From assembly GCA_018881555.1 (NCBI GenBank), contig JACAXG010000028.1:654006-718005 (forward strand): a DNA stretch of 64,000 nt, written 5' to 3'. The position numbers and the translations under genes are program-made. The DNA comes from Amblyornis subalaris (lineage: Eukaryota > Chordata > Aves > Passeriformes > Ptilonorhynchidae). The stretch's first letter is position 1. Every line of letters starts with the position of its first letter. The notes under the pieces were generated by a model, which ran no database searches, was not told where the DNA came from, and saw nothing but the letters and a program-made list of their open reading frames with translations. Below are positions 45,246 to 58,749 of the stretch, piece after piece.

Positions 45246-48200
45246 GTCCAACTTGCGTTCCCTGATCTGCNTTTGGGAAGGCTGCCAACTGCAAAATGGA
45301 ATCGCTGAGCCTGGATTTCGCTCTGCATCCAGCCAATTACGCCGGCCTCGCATCNCTGCGCTCAGAAGTGGCGCAGTGCAAGAGATGCTCCCACTCTTTA
45401 TTTACCAGGGCTGCACTGCACTTCCAAAGGGAATCACACCGGTGGGCTCACTGCGGCCCTCCCCAGCTCCCACGCTCCACACTGCTCAGGCGTTAGCAAA
45501 TACAGTCCAGTCCAAATCCCTCGTGGACGCTGGTGGGGGGTGTCCCCCAGCTCTGAAGGTTCCCCTCAAGATGCTGCCGCAGTGGCAGGTCCGGCCACCC
45601 CAGGCATCACCTGCCCTGTGGGTGGCTAAGCCAGATTTGCCCACGTGGATTCTGCCAGGTCTGCAAGTGCTNGCCTCTCTTCTACAGCCATGGCTCTTTC
45701 TAGCTTGTTTCTAGGTTTTTGCTAACTAAAAATACAATTCCAAAGAGTACTGGGGCACTCTTTGGAGAGCCCACAGAGCTACAAACCACCAGCAAGAAGA
45801 TACAGATGATGTGTGCAGGGAAAAGTGCATCCCCTCCTGTTTCTGCCCTCCGGTCCCAATTATTTGCCATGGCCTCATGCAAACACTGATGTTCCCCGAG
45901 GAAACAGCTTCCCCTGCCTTCAGCCCATCAGTTAGACCCACGGCAGAGCTCACCCTTCCTCCAGGATTAATCCCAGATGGTGAATTGGTGAGAGAGATGT
46001 GAGCCGATTCTCCAGAGAAACACCAGAGCCCTGGGAGAGGAACGGGAGCGCCCGGAGCACCGGAGTGGTTGGTTCAGCAGGGCTGGGGCANCCCTCGCCC
46101 GCCGTGGGACCATGTGTGTGTCTGCTGCATCCTCCATCGTGTCTAACAGGAGTGAGCCCTTCCTAATCAATTCTCATCAGTTGCCTCACTCACACCTGCC
46201 CCTTTTCAGCGCAGCACCAGATTAACAGATTTCGCCTGTTTCCCTTGCACTTCTCACCGACAGTGGCACAAACAATTCCCACTCTGCTGCAGACCAGTTC
46301 GTTTTGTGCCAGCAATATGCTCCAGTTTAGACTTCAGAGGGCGATTCATCTGCTGAGTTTCCTAATCATGGAGAATAAAATGGGGACAGGACACACTTTA
46401 TTGAGCAGCACCACAGACCACAGCACGAGCTCTGGCACTTGTTACCTCCTGGGACTGTCTCCAGGTGAGGAGGTGTCCTCGTGCAGAGTCACATCGGTGC
46501 TGCCAGGGCAGGTTTTCCAGCCACCATCATGCCTGGGCCATGGCACCCACCGTGGGCTTTCTGTGCAACCCTGAACTCCCAGTTCTCCCAGTGGTCCCAG
46601 TCACGGGCACTGTAGTGCTGGGGTGGTTCTATCTCACCATAACAATGCAGGGAATTACTTAGCAGTCTGTCTGAGGTTTAGCAAGATGAAAGGTCCTTCC
46701 AGCGAGACCCTCGAGTCCAGCAGCTTCGTGCCCACTCCCGGCTGCAGGCCTGCTTGGCAGAGCCAGGCTCTGAGTGACCAGAGTGGCCCCAGGGTGAAGT
46801 CCCATTCCCACCTACTCCCCACAGCAGCAGGGCAAGACAAACTGCTGGATAAACTCCCCACAGCTGCTGCCCTGGGACTGGCTGCCCAGCTCCCACTGCC
46901 TTCCAAGAGACCTGTTTCAGAGGACAGGTTCTCCTGGAGACATTTGCTTTCTGGGCAAGGCTGACACACAGCTGCTCCTTCTGCCCTTAACAAACACTGT
47001 TCTCCTGTAATCCTCGTATTCTCCTCCTGCCTCACTCCATGCTCTGAGGGTTGCAGGGATGCCCTGGGGAGCANCAGGACCTCAGCAATGACACCTCATT
47101 GCCCCCTTCTGTGTTCCCTCCTGGCAGCCTCCCCGCACCCTGGGGAAGGTCCGCGGGGACCAGAGTGCCTGGAAGCCAGGGTCCCCACAAACCCGCACCA
47201 GTACACCTGTGCACGCACGCACATACTTTTGTATCTGTCTTTGCACACTTGAGCAGATGTGTAGCATCGTCCCTTTTTCTAAGCCTTGAACTCCCTGGAA
47301 GCAGGGATGGATACTGCAGTTAATGGATCACACCCTCCGGAAAGCTGGCTTTGCCCTGCCTCTGGCGCAGCAGGCAGTCCCAGAGGGGAAGAGGCAGCGA
47401 GCTGGGGCANGATCCCAGCTGTGGGCTCCGAGTTCACTTCAAGCACCTTTTTTCTCTGTCCAGAGGCTGGAATCTCAAGTACCATGCTCTGCAGATCAGC
47501 AGATCTGGCTGCCCCTGAGCCTCCAGGACAGGGCCGAGCTGAAAATGGCACATCTGACAGTGCAAGGAAATGTCAGCTATGCCTGGGGAGGGGGAGAGGA
47601 GGAAAATGTCTCCCCCCCGCTTGCTCCTGCCCACCCGATGTGTGACCGCTGCACAGCCCCATCCCGCTGCCCTCGGCCGGGCGATGTGGTCACACCAGCT
47701 CCGCCAGCCACGGCACCTCGGCTGCGGGAAGGAGGAGAGCGAGGAAACACGGTGTTCTCACCCTGATTGAATCCCGTGGATTTCTGAGCAGCTACTGCAC
47801 CGATAAAACAAAGGCTGCTTTGAAATGGATGCCTGGCCTGGCCGGCTGCCAGCGCCAGGCGGGAGACAAAGGCTGGGAATACAAATGCAGCGCTGGAAGC
47901 GGCGAGCCAAGGATGCTCTGCAGCAGGGAGAGCGCGTCGCCATGGAGACACGGCGGCCAAACCGGGAGGAAAGGACCGGCACTGGGATGGACCGGGAGCC
48001 ACCGGAGACACGGGAACCATGGGAGCCACGGGAGCTGAGAGACAGGAGCACTGGAGGGATCAGTGCACTGAACCCCACGGAGAGGCTGGACCAGATGCCG
48101 GCTCTGTGTCACCCCAGGCCCGAGACCTGGCCTGACAAGTGGCATGAATGGCACCTGTCAAGCAGACAGTGAAAATGAGGGAGGATCCATGGGGGAATTC

Positions 48201-49580
48201 TCTTCCCCCCTCATTTCATCAATGCAAAATCTCCCTAGGAGGGCAGAAATTGCTTTGATGAGTTCATGCAGGGGGCAGAAACCCCTGGGCTGGCCCGGGC
48301 AATGACACAGGCTGAGCAAACCATTTCACACATCCAAGAGGTCTTGGATCACTTGCAGAAGGACGTAACAGGAGCTGTGCAGAATTATGTCATGAATGGC
48401 TGGTGGAGATGAACATGATTTGTGTGCCTGATCGTGGTGCAGGGTCATTTATCACTGAGAAAGCAGGAACTGCTCCTGGGTCCTGTCCGAATGGACGGCT
48501 CCTGTGTCCTGCTGGGATGCAGGCTGAGGCACCGGCTGGGCAGGGAACTTGTGGGGTTCCCATTGTGGGCTGGGAGACTTGTCCTGCCCTCACTTTCTGC
48601 CTGCCCATGGCCCGCATCAGGCAGGGGCTAATGCCAGGGGAGTCTGACATGACGTGGGAGATGCCAGGGCCACCCTGAGGTCACTGCTCCATGACAGCNG
48701 CATCCTGGGCAGTGGGGTGAGCCCTGCATGGCACCACAGCAAGCCCTGGGCAGACCCCGGAGGAGCACCTTCCACCCCTGGTATCTTGGAAGGGAATGGG
48801 AAAATCAATTCCATATGCCTTCCATAGATCCCGAAGCCCTCATGGCTTCGCAGAGCAGGGGAGGGAGCAGGGAGCAAACCATCATTTTTTAAGCCATGGG
48901 AGACACTCGGGTGCCACCACAGTGAGGGCTGTGTAAACAGCCAGAAAGGCAGATTAGACAGAAGAGAGCTCACTGTCAGCACACGACAAATAATGAACGA
49001 AGGGTAAGAATCCCCAGCGAGGCACTTTTCTAATAAATGATGTTTTGATCTATAGATTTAACAACTTGTCCCAAGCCATCACATTCTGAATTAGGGAAAG
49101 GGAACCCATAACCTGCCCCATCAGTCCTGAGGAGGGCCAGGGAGGCAGAAACACAGCTGTGAGGAATGTGTCAGGGACATTTCCTGCACTTGCAGATTGA
49201 CCACCAGAATTCCTTGTCGGCTTTACCACTGATAAAAATCACCAGTGAGTTTCCTGTTTTCAATACTGAACTGCTAATCCTCCCACAACCAGCCCCACAC
49301 TCTGTCTGATCCTGCCCCATGGGCTCTGCAGCACAGGGAGGAACAGGAACGAAAACCAGCAGAGTGTCTGCACAGTTGACCTGTACTGAGCTCCTCCTGG
49401 CAGGTTAACACCTTCAGGCAGGTGTTTTTCCCAGGAAGTTAAGTCCACGCTTCCTCTGCAAGGTGCTGGAGGTCCCCACTGATGCCAGGGGGTGGCTGTG
49501 ACGGCCATGGAGCCCTGTCCCCACCAGATCAATACCAAACAGCTGCTCCTGGCCTCTCAGCAGCNGCCTGTGGTCAGCCA
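45246..49580. other. GC-rich intergenic sequence
   Basis: No gene, repeat family or RNA recognised. Many short overlapping open frames on both strands reflect GC-richness. Several single ambiguous bases occur. Confidence 0.6.
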
Positions 49581-50025
49581 TCCCTGGGTCTCACTTGCTC
49601 TTGTGAGCAATCAAAACTTAATTTATCTTATTTTAATTAAAGCAAAAAAACTCAGTAGCCTTTGATTTCTCTCTTTGCTTTGCAGGGGGGAAAAAAAAGC
49701 CAGAGGGATAAAGGGACAGGCAGGAGAGAAAAGGCTTTGAGGCAAACATGTACCAGCTCTGTTGGCTTTTATTTTATATGTAGCTCTTTTCTTAAAAGAA
49801 ATAATTACATTTCAAAACCTCCTTTCCCTGTTCCGAGCAGTGCCTCTTTCCACATTAATGCTATTTGCATGCGCCATCTCCTCCCACCCTTCAATAATTT
49901 AAACCTTCATTTTTTATTCACTCAGTTGTCAGATTCATTTACATATCCTATATCTATATTTAACAGTGACTTTGCTCTCCTGGTTTTTTTTAAACAGGAA
50001 ATAGATTTCCCTTCTATTTTAACCN
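49581..50025. other. Candidate conserved noncoding block with octamer motif
   Basis: AT-rich block with TTTAATTAAA near 49,632-49,641 and a perfect POU octamer ATTTGCAT at 49,863-49,870, flanked by GC-rich sequence. A role as an enhancer is inferred. Confidence 0.3.
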
Positions 50026-51560
50026 CGTCTGGGGCAGGGCTGGCTGAGGGGGGATCAGCACCGGTGCAGTGGGGGTTAGAGGGGTGCTGAAATCTCCTTT
50101 GGTGGGTGCAGAAGTGCTGGCAGGGGCTTGGCAGCCCCATGGCCAAGCCCTCACCTTCATTGGCTCCAGGGAGCTCAAAGCGTGTCCTCCTCCCACGTCC
50201 TCCTCTCCCCATCCTCCTGCCCCACCCACGGAGAGAACTCGGCCTCGTTCCCTGCCACGGGTCGGGGCCAGGGGAGTGCGTTGGCAGGGGATGACTCCAG
50301 GCTTCCCCTCCAATGTTTGCTGTGGTTTGACAACTCTGCCTTTATTGCCAGTGCGAGGTAAAGGGCGCAATTGCCGTCGGCAGCGGGAGTGGCCGGAGCT
50401 CTGTGGCACACGGGGCTGCCAGCAGGGTGGGGCGCATGTGCCAGGAGCCTGCCCTGCAGCCCCTCCTGTGCACCAGGTGTCCGTCAGCCGCCTCTGCCCT
50501 AAATCTGCTCAGAAAACCGAGGGAAATCATCAAGTAAAAGTTCATCTGATGTTACAGACTCTCCACACAACAGCATCCGGCACCTCCCCACGTGAGTGGC
50601 TGTGCCAGACCCGGGATCAGCCTTTCCTGACGTTCCGGAGCAGGCTGTGCCCGCCAGCCACCCTCCATAGCCCCGTGGAATGAGGGAGGCAGCGGGGGAC
50701 ACAAAGCTGCTGCCGCAGGAGCGCAGGATCAGAGCACAAGCACGTACAGCAGCGCCTGGCAGCGTGCACTGGGGACCACCCGGGCCTGACCAGGGGCATC
50801 CAAGGCCTCTCCACGGCACCCCTGCAGTGCCAGGCTGAACAAACACGTCCCAGCGTCTGCTCTGTCCCGCAGGCGCAGTGCCATGGCACCGAGGGGTTAC
50901 GTACGTTCCGCGTGGGGAGGCTTAAGGCCCACGGAAAATAAACAGTATTAAAGGCAATTTGAAGGAGAGAACATGAATGAGAAAGGGGTAAATCACAGAG
51001 CCAGTCACCGAGGAGAGGCTCAGATCCCCCTCCCTCATTTTCCACATTACTAGAAAAAACAGTGAACTGATCTCAGACAAATGAGCCCTCTGGACCCAAT
51101 TTTTCAAGTTAATGAGCTCCTCTTGCAGCACTTCCCTGGCACGGAGACTCCCAGCACCTACTCTTTGCCACAGCCTCTAATGAGCAGAGCCACCACCATC
51201 CATCTCAATGTGTGCTGAGGAGACGGGCCAGGGGCAGCNATGCCCTCGGGCCCCACCTAGGCAGCAGCGGCAGGGTGGGCAGGCAGAGAGCCTCGAGCCT
51301 TGACCCTGTACCCCGGGACCTGCAGCAGCCCCAGACGGAGCCACCGTGATCCTCCCTAATCCAGGGGAGGGGAGGGTGAAGGGGCTCTGCCAAGGATGCT
51401 CCAGGGCCTGGCACTGACTGACAGGCTTAAAAGCCTGAGGATTTGGTGGCAGCTGCCTCCTGGGTGAGCACCGATGGCTCCCCTGGCAAGCCTGGTGCAC
51501 TCACAGCAAGCCCAGCACGTTCTGCCTCTCCCAGTCTTCCAGCATCATCCTCCAGCTGAG
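50026..51560. other. GC-rich intergenic sequence
   Basis: No gene, repeat or RNA recognised. Confidence 0.6.
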
Positions 51561-51764
51561 TCGGTGTTAGCTGGGTTCAAAATAAACTCTTATTTCAGAA
51601 GGAAATTGCTTTTCTTGCTCTCAGGAACTTCTTTGCAGTCTTGGCCAGGAGATTTCCAANGGATTTTAGTGTTTCATTAGAATTCTCCCTCGCACTTGCC
51701 CTTCCTCCCCAGGCTGTGGGAGGGGGGAGCAGGGCCACAGGACGCGGCTCCGACACGTGCAGCG

Positions 51765-51880
51765 CTCCCTACTATCATGCTTAAATTAACAGGGAAGTTT
51801 TTGTAAATTGAAGACTAATTTTCTCTTGGGAATGGATCATTAAATTACAGAATACTAATGAAAATTTACAGCATCTGGAG
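51765..51880. other. Candidate conserved noncoding block
   Basis: About 115 bp of AT-rich, non-repetitive sequence with several TAAT cores, abruptly bounded by GC-rich sequence on both sides. Confidence 0.25.
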
Positions 51881-51899
51881 AGAGGGTGGAGGGAGGGGC

Positions 51900-52350
51900 A
51901 GAAGGAGCAGTTTGTTGGTATTTTTCCTTTTTTTCCCGGCCGCAGCCAGAAGCAGGGAGCTGCCGCATCCCAGCCTTGGAGCTGAGAGAGGAGACGAACA
52001 CATCCACGGGGGCTTGAAGGCTGGGACCAAGGATCGCCCACAGGGAAACGTGCAGTGAGGCCAGAGCTGCCTTCCTGCAGCCGCTGCGACCCTGAGGGAG
52101 GCAGCGACTGGGGATGACCCCTCCGTCCTCTCTGCCGGCGCCGAGAGCCGGCTCCTCCATCCTCCCCGCGGAGCTCGGCTCCCCCGGGCACTGGCGGGGG
52201 CTGCGGGCAGTGTGCGGGTCCCTCTCCCGCGCCGTGCCCGTCACCCCTCCGCAGGGCTGGCGGCAGCGGTGCCCATCGCCCCGGCAACGCGCCGGCTGAG
52301 CCGCGCCTCCGCCCGGACCAGGGAGCAGCAGCCGCGCCTGGCGCCCGTAT
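51900..52350. other. GC- and CpG-rich patch
   Basis: CpG-dense mainly from 52,110 to 52,350, with no clear first exon on either strand. It could be a minor CpG island or simply GC-rich DNA. Confidence 0.4.
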
Positions 52351-52479
52351 TTTTCCAGTCGAACTCAATTTCTCCAGAGCAATGAGGCTCAATAGCTCTG
52401 GGAACGCAGAGGCAGGAGCTGCCTTTTGGGGAGGGGACACTGGGGAGAGGTTTGTCTGGGGGGGTCAGAGTGAGGAAAT

Positions 52480-52740
52480 GCAGATTTTTTTATTGCTTTG
52501 ATCATACATAATTTAAATATTCAAACTACTCTGGAATGCATTGAATTATACATGAATTTCACAGGCAGCATTTTTGTAACTCCTGAAAGGCATTAATTTT
52601 TTTTCATTCCCTTCAAAACCTTGGCTAACCTTAAATTTATTTTTTTTTAAATTTTTAAGAATCCAAATCAGTCTCATCCCAAATCACCTTGAGAACGTCA
52701 CCTCTGCTGACGGGTGATTCCACCGCGATAATGAGGGACG
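52480..52740. other. Candidate conserved noncoding block
   Basis: AT-rich and non-repetitive, including ATAATTTAAATATTC and GCATTGAATTATACATGAAT, between GC-rich flanks. Confidence 0.3.
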
Positions 52741-55700
52741 TGCTGATGTCAGTTTGCTGTTGTCTGTGACATAACGTGTGTTTTATGGCAGTGTTTGGGG
52801 CAGCCTGGCAGGGTGAGAGATTTCTGAGCTCCCTCNCAGCAGGGGCTCCAGCTCCAAGTGCAGCAGCTGCCATGGGTCCCTCCAGCTCTGGCTCTCTGAC
52901 CTCCTGCCTCAGGTTGGTTTGGGACACAAGGCTGGGGGAGCTGGAGGCACTCTGGGGCAGGGGAGCACCTGAGCTTCCCTGGACACACCATACCTCCCTC
53001 CTGGTCCTATTTTCCATGGCTCTGCACACCGGGAGCTTGGGATGTGCTGCTGCATCTGCCCCTCAGCTGGCAGCTGGTGTCTGTTAGCCAGCCAAGCATC
53101 CAGCTGTTTGGGGGAGGAAAAGAGCACGGCCAGATGTTGCTCTGCAGACTGCTGTGAGCATGTGCATGGCTGATGACAGGNGCACAGGGAGCCAGGGTGG
53201 CCCTGACAGGGGGTTAGCATCTAATCTAAATCTACTCTCTGTCAGTTTGAAGCCATTCCCCTTGTCCTGTCACTACAATGAGCAACATTTTCCCTCAGGG
53301 CTGGGCTGCGAGTGTGTCCTCCTGCTTCCATCACACCCAGTACAGAGCTCCCAGCCAGGAATGGAGCCAGGCAGTGCTTCTGTGCCACTCCGGCTCCTTG
53401 TTTCCAGAGAGAGCATTTCCCAGCNCCATAAAGCTCTCTGGGGACCAAGCAGGAGGCTGGAAGAGAAGCATGGACCCGTGCAGCCCTGTCTGCAACCTCT
53501 CCCTAGTTAGCTCATTCCTCATTATCCTTCCCTACCCTTTTAATTTCTCTCTTAACTCAACCAGCTATTGCTGTTCAAACTGAAATAATTAATTGGAACA
53601 AAATTGCCACTGTAGGAGAAAAGAATGATTAAACCCATCCAGCGGACAATGGGGCAATCACAGCCTAAGCAGCTAATTACAGGGATGCGGGATAATAACA
53701 GAGCCCTGGGCAAACTGTGGGGCTGGATGAGCCGGGAGGAGGGTCTGGGCTTGACTTCGCTCCAGGTTTAGTGCCTGATTCCCGGAGTAAAGATACAAAT
53801 GCAAGAATGAAAGATCATTAGGGAGGGAATACCCACACGGGTGTGCTGGGGAAACAGGAGCAGGGGGAGCGCAGACACCCCGCACAGCCNCGCGCCCGCC
53901 GCAGCNCCNGCGCTGCCCCGNGAGGGCTTCACTGGGGAAGTTGTCACAGCACATTGCACTCGTGTGTGCATACAAGTGTCCATGCACAGACAGGCACTCG
54001 CTGTGAGATCCCCCCAGGAATCACAGCCTCAGGAGCTCGAGATGAGCCCATGGCCATCACCAAGGCTTGTGCCCGAAGGATAATGAGTAAAACAGGTGCT
54101 CTGGGGTGTTCCCTGCTGTCTCTGCAACAAAAGGTGATCTTGGCCCAGGAGATCTCACTGCAGAGTAGCAGACCAGTACTGGGANAGGGGGACAGGAGGA
54201 GCTGTTGTACTGGGACTGACACAGATTCGTGGATGAGGAACAGAGCCATGAAAGAAGGGAGCAGGAACACCTGCAGCGTCCCGTGGGCGATGGGGTACAC
54301 ACTTGAACCCCGGCTGTGGGCACACACGAGCCCTGTGCCCTTCCCGAAATCCCAGTGTTTTACAGNCCTGTGTTGGGCCCAGCACGGTGGCTGCAGAGCA
54401 GGGTCACCTCTCCCCACACCTGCGGAAACGTGGGGGCGATGGCGAGGTCAACACACCACCTCACTGGCCCAAGGTGAGTGCCACCAACCATCTCCAGACG
54501 CTCACAGCAGCAGGAAAAACAAGGGGCAATCCTTTTTTGGGAGGCGCTGTGCCTTGCCAGACTCCCAGGGGAGCCCAGGGACCACCGTGGCTCCCTCTCT
54601 GCACCCCTTCCTGCCCTCTCTGCACCCATTAAAGCAACATTTACCTCCCAATCAGGGACCTGTGACTTCCCTTAATAAAGACATTTTTCATCTCCCCAGN
54701 CTCGGCGAGCGCGAGTTCAAAGTGGTGTGAAATTGGCAGCGGTCACGGTGCGCGCGCGGCGCTTCCCCGGGTACCGGCACGGGGAGCTCCAGCTGCCCTG
54801 AGCACATAAATCCCGGGCAGCTCCGAGTCACGGCAGGAATAGCTCATTTTCTGATGGACTTATGGCTGTGACTGGAGCTTCTAACAGGTATTTTCAGTGA
54901 TGGCCTTGTGCTGCGGGAGGGGGTAAGTCCCAGGGACCAAATGTAGAATAAAGGAGGCTCCTCCTGGCTTATGCGTAAATCCCTGGGGCAGCACCGTCCT
55001 GGGAAGGCTTCGCTTCATGATGAGCGAAGAGAGATGATGATGAGCAGAGCTGGAGAGAGGGATGGAGGGATCATCCTCACCCGAACTGTGCACCGTGCCC
55101 TGANACGGGGCAGGACACACACATCCATCCCAGCTCCAGCCTGGGGAGGGCTCTCGGTTCTTGTGCAAAGGCAGAGACATTGAGCCCCCCGAGCTCCCCA
55201 GACCCCTTGGGAGACGGCGCGGAGCCCAGGCCTGACGTGCAGCCGAGCTCCAGGCAGACAGGGCTGCAGGGCACCCGTGACCGCAGCCTGGCAGGGATCG
55301 CCCTCCCCGGGCTGGGAGCCAGCTGCAGCCACTGGCGTAATCAAACCACGGTCGTGCCCAGCCAGAGAGCCGCAGCCGCCCCGCTGTGTGTGCGTGCTCC
55401 TCCCCGCCCGTGTACGAAACACGCCTGCGCTGCCGCTCCGAGGCCGGGCCAGCCCCGGCACGGGCAGCCAGATGGGGACACGGTGGCCGGGGACTTTCCC
55501 TCTCCCCGGGTCCTACAAAGCTCTGCAGAAGCTTTGGGTTTCACCCCAAGGGGCAAGAAGAGCACTCTGCAAATGTCAGACACTTCAANGGGATCACATA
55601 TGTTCTCTCTGCAGGCAGGAATCCAAAGGGACCCCCAGAGCAGCTTCTGCCCTTCCTAATTTTGCTGGATTTAACCCTGTACCCTGCCAGTGCTATCCTT

Positions 55701-57110
55701 GGTCCCCCAAAGGGCACTAGTCACCCGCTTTCAGTGGGGCAGTTACACCCTGCAGCATTGGGGCCCCCAGCCAGGGGCTCCCTGTCGCTGAACTGCTCCA
55801 CACCCAGGGCTGGGGGCTCACAGGACCCCTGGCACCGGAGTGGCAGTCCAGCCCTTCCTTCTGCCCAAAGAGGGGTTCTGATGTCCAGGGAAGCCAGGAC
55901 TGCCCCTGATCCCATGCCCTGCTCCTCCCGCTGCAGGGATAACCTGGTGATGGGAAAATTGCAGCTCAAGCTCTGGGAGCATCAGCGAGAGGACAGGGCA
56001 GCTCCCACCACTGACATAGTGGTTTGTGTGACTGCCAGGCCTGAGTGGCGTGGAAGACACAAATCCTCAAAATTGCACTCATGACAAGGAGGGAAAGAAC
56101 GGCCAGAGTAAACCCAGTGTACATGCAACCACAGAGCAACCGACCGGGAAGAGTGAGCAGCCGCCTTACTGTTCCGAGTCTTCTGGCGCTGGAGGGTGGG
56201 AGACCTCGTCTTGGCACTTAAAGGGTGACGGCTCTTCTCTGACCTTTATGGAGACAAAAGACAGAGAGGGTTCAGCTCCACTGCAGTGCAGGAGTGGCAC
56301 TCTGAGGGCCAGGGGCAGGGACAAGGCACAGGATCATCTCCCCCGGGAAAGCCCAACGGAACTGAGCTCTGGTGACAGCACCACATCTTCCAGGCTTTGG
56401 GGATGCCGAGCTGGGGACCAGCTGGACACTGCCCGGGTCCCGGTGCTGGCTGTGGCATGGTGAGGGACAGAGGTTGGGGCTGCCAGGGAGGCCGAAGCCC
56501 TGACACTGGGAAAACATGCCCAGCAAGCTGGGGAGGCTTCTGTCAAAAAACTGTTTTTCTGTGAATATTTTCACACTGTAGCAAAGCTGCCAACCATGTG
56601 TCCTATCTGCACCCTGCAGACTGGTAGCAGTTATGAGGACATCGCCTGGGATTGGGTCCAGCCCTCCTGTGCCCCTGTGGGTGCCGTACCCCATGTGCAG
56701 GACCATGCTCAGCACAGCGCAGATCCCGCGCTGTGAGCTTGTAAAGGAAAACGAAATGAGTTACAGGAACAACTTCATGGATACACTTTTCAGAAGTTCA
56801 GTGAGAACAGAGGAGTCTCNGTGATTTAAGTGCCATCGGCCCCTGCAGTGCTGAACACAAGGCCATGTGGTGCTGGGTGGCATCTTGTGGTCCCCCTGGC
56901 AGTGCCCATCCCCTGGACCAGCTGCCCAGTCAGAAGCATCTCCCTGTGGCCCCGTGGCTCCCTGGCATGCAAAATGCAACGTTGGGAATTGTATTTCNCC
57001 CTGAGTGCGCTGGAAGAGAAGGGCTGAGATCGATTGCAGATTTGCTGCCTGCTCCTCATTCCAGCCACCTCCACCCAAGAACAAACAGCCACAGCACAGG
57101 CCCGCGGCCG
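52741..57110. other. GC-rich intergenic sequence
   Basis: Holds the small CR1 remnant and a short AT-rich block at 53,580-53,700 with AATAATTAATTGG and GCTAATTACAG. Four ambiguous bases cluster at 53,890-53,921. No gene recognised. Confidence 0.55.
53215..53279 (-). mobile_element. Small internal CR1 remnant
   Basis: About 65 bp (CATCTAATCTAAATCTACTC, then GTCAGTTTGAAGCCATTCCC and CTTGTCCTGTCACTAC) match the antisense of the CR1 3' region. Sequence on both sides does not continue the element, so it is a relic cut at both ends. Confidence 0.65.
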
Positions 57111-57114
57111 TGCC

Positions 57115-57350
57115 GTACACAGCCTAATTAATCACATTGCTCGGGAAAATACACCGCCATAATTAATAACACAAAGCATCTCTATTGGCCTCTCTGGTGC
57201 AGCAAATTATGAGGCAGTAACACTTGGACGTGTTGACCTGGATTTCATATATAATCCATCAAACCATTCCTGCCCGGTTGGGTCTCTGGAGACACGAACA
57301 ACACAAAAAAGATAATTAAACAAAAGCAAGACGGACAGCACTGGTGCCCC
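57115..57350. other. Candidate conserved noncoding block
   Basis: Carries CCTAATTAATCAC, CATAATTAATAAC and AGCAAATTATG within about 90 bp, the densest group of homeodomain-type TAATTA sites in the window. Confidence 0.35.
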
Positions 57351-57869
57351 ATTAATCACTCCCAACGTTCTGCGGATGGGATGGGACCCCCAATTTTGCC
57401 CTTTTCTCTGCACAGGTTTTGGTATGTTATAGGTCTGGGAGAGGACCTTCCTCAGAGAGGTCCCCAGACACATTCCCAGAAGTCCCCAGCCACGTTCCAG
57501 AAGTCCCAAGCCACATTCCATTGACTTNCTATTTCATTACTGTTATGGGCTCATGAGAGACTAATGTGTGTTCAGTGGGAACCCTTCAAGGGGTGGGATC
57601 AGGTGAGGGATGAGGATGCAGCTGGCTATCAACTGAATCTGGATTTAGTATCCCATTAGGGAGATTGTATTTGGCAGCAGCAAGGGAAAGGTTTGCTGAA
57701 AGAGACAAAAATATGTTTCATAGAGAAAGGGAATCCTCTGGTCAAAACAAAACCAATGAGTTTGTTTTCCTTAACTGTGAGGGCAAGGAGGGCTTCGAGT
57801 GAGCTTGGGGAGCTCCTGCTGGGCTCCGAGGCTGTACCTGGGCTTCGGGGCTCCCATCGAAGCTTCACC

Positions 57870-58060
57870 TACTAAATTAGTTTAATCATGTCTGTCATTA
57901 GTCATCCTTGTCGAGTCCTCATTTGGAGGCCATTTAAAGGGGATTAGAGGAAATCTCTGCTCTTTATTCCCCTACAATAATGATTAATTCTCCGGACTCA
58001 CACAGCATTGTCATATTGATGGAAAGAAGCAAAATGAACTCATAACCACAAAATCCAATG
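57870..58060. other. Candidate conserved noncoding block
   Basis: AT-rich unique block containing TTAGTTTAATCATG, GGCCATTTAAAGGGGATTAG and AATGATTAATTC. Function is inferred from motif content only. Confidence 0.3.
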
Positions 58061-58749
58061 CCTCCACCATGGAGCAGGACTCAGAGCCAGTGTTAGGGGA
58101 GGAATTACTGGGANGACACCTGGGGTGCTTATCTATACTCAGGGGAGCCCCTAGTGCAGGGCTGAGGATTAGAGGCTCATGGGAGTAGGAGGACCAGGCA
58201 GTTCAGCACTGTAAATGCTGCTGGGTAAGATCTGGCACACTGTGAGGGGAACCACTATATTCCTGGCAAAANTTTAATTCAGGATGAACCTGACTGCAGG
58301 TACTCCAAAATCATCAAACTCCGTGAATTACACAGAGGAAAGCCCTTGGCTGGAGATGCAATTGGTGTTATTCCAACACGTGGGAAGTCCTGTAGAGGAA
58401 TCCTGTCCTTTAGGAGCGACTCAGCTCCCCAGAGGCCCGCGCTGGCACGCAGGGCACTGAACAAACATTTCCTAATCCAAACCAATTCAAANCAACCTGT
58501 TGGGCTGTGCCAGCAGCAGGAGCTGCCCACGGCGCTCCGATCCTGGCTCACCCGNTCTTCTCACTGCCAGCACCACCCCTTCCTGCCTCGCAAAGCCGGC
58601 CTGGCTCTGCCTCACCTGAGCGACCCCAGAGCACAGACATTCCTTACCTGAGCCNGCCACATCCCTCCCGCCTCCTCCCGTTATTCAAAGAAACACCGCT
58701 GACACAAATAGCCTTTTAACATTATTTACAGAACCGCTGTCATGAAGTG

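Noticed and set aside
53843..54730. A 295-codon plus-strand frame
   Set aside because: It contains several ambiguous bases in its first 30 codons, has no recognisable domain and no supporting gene structure.
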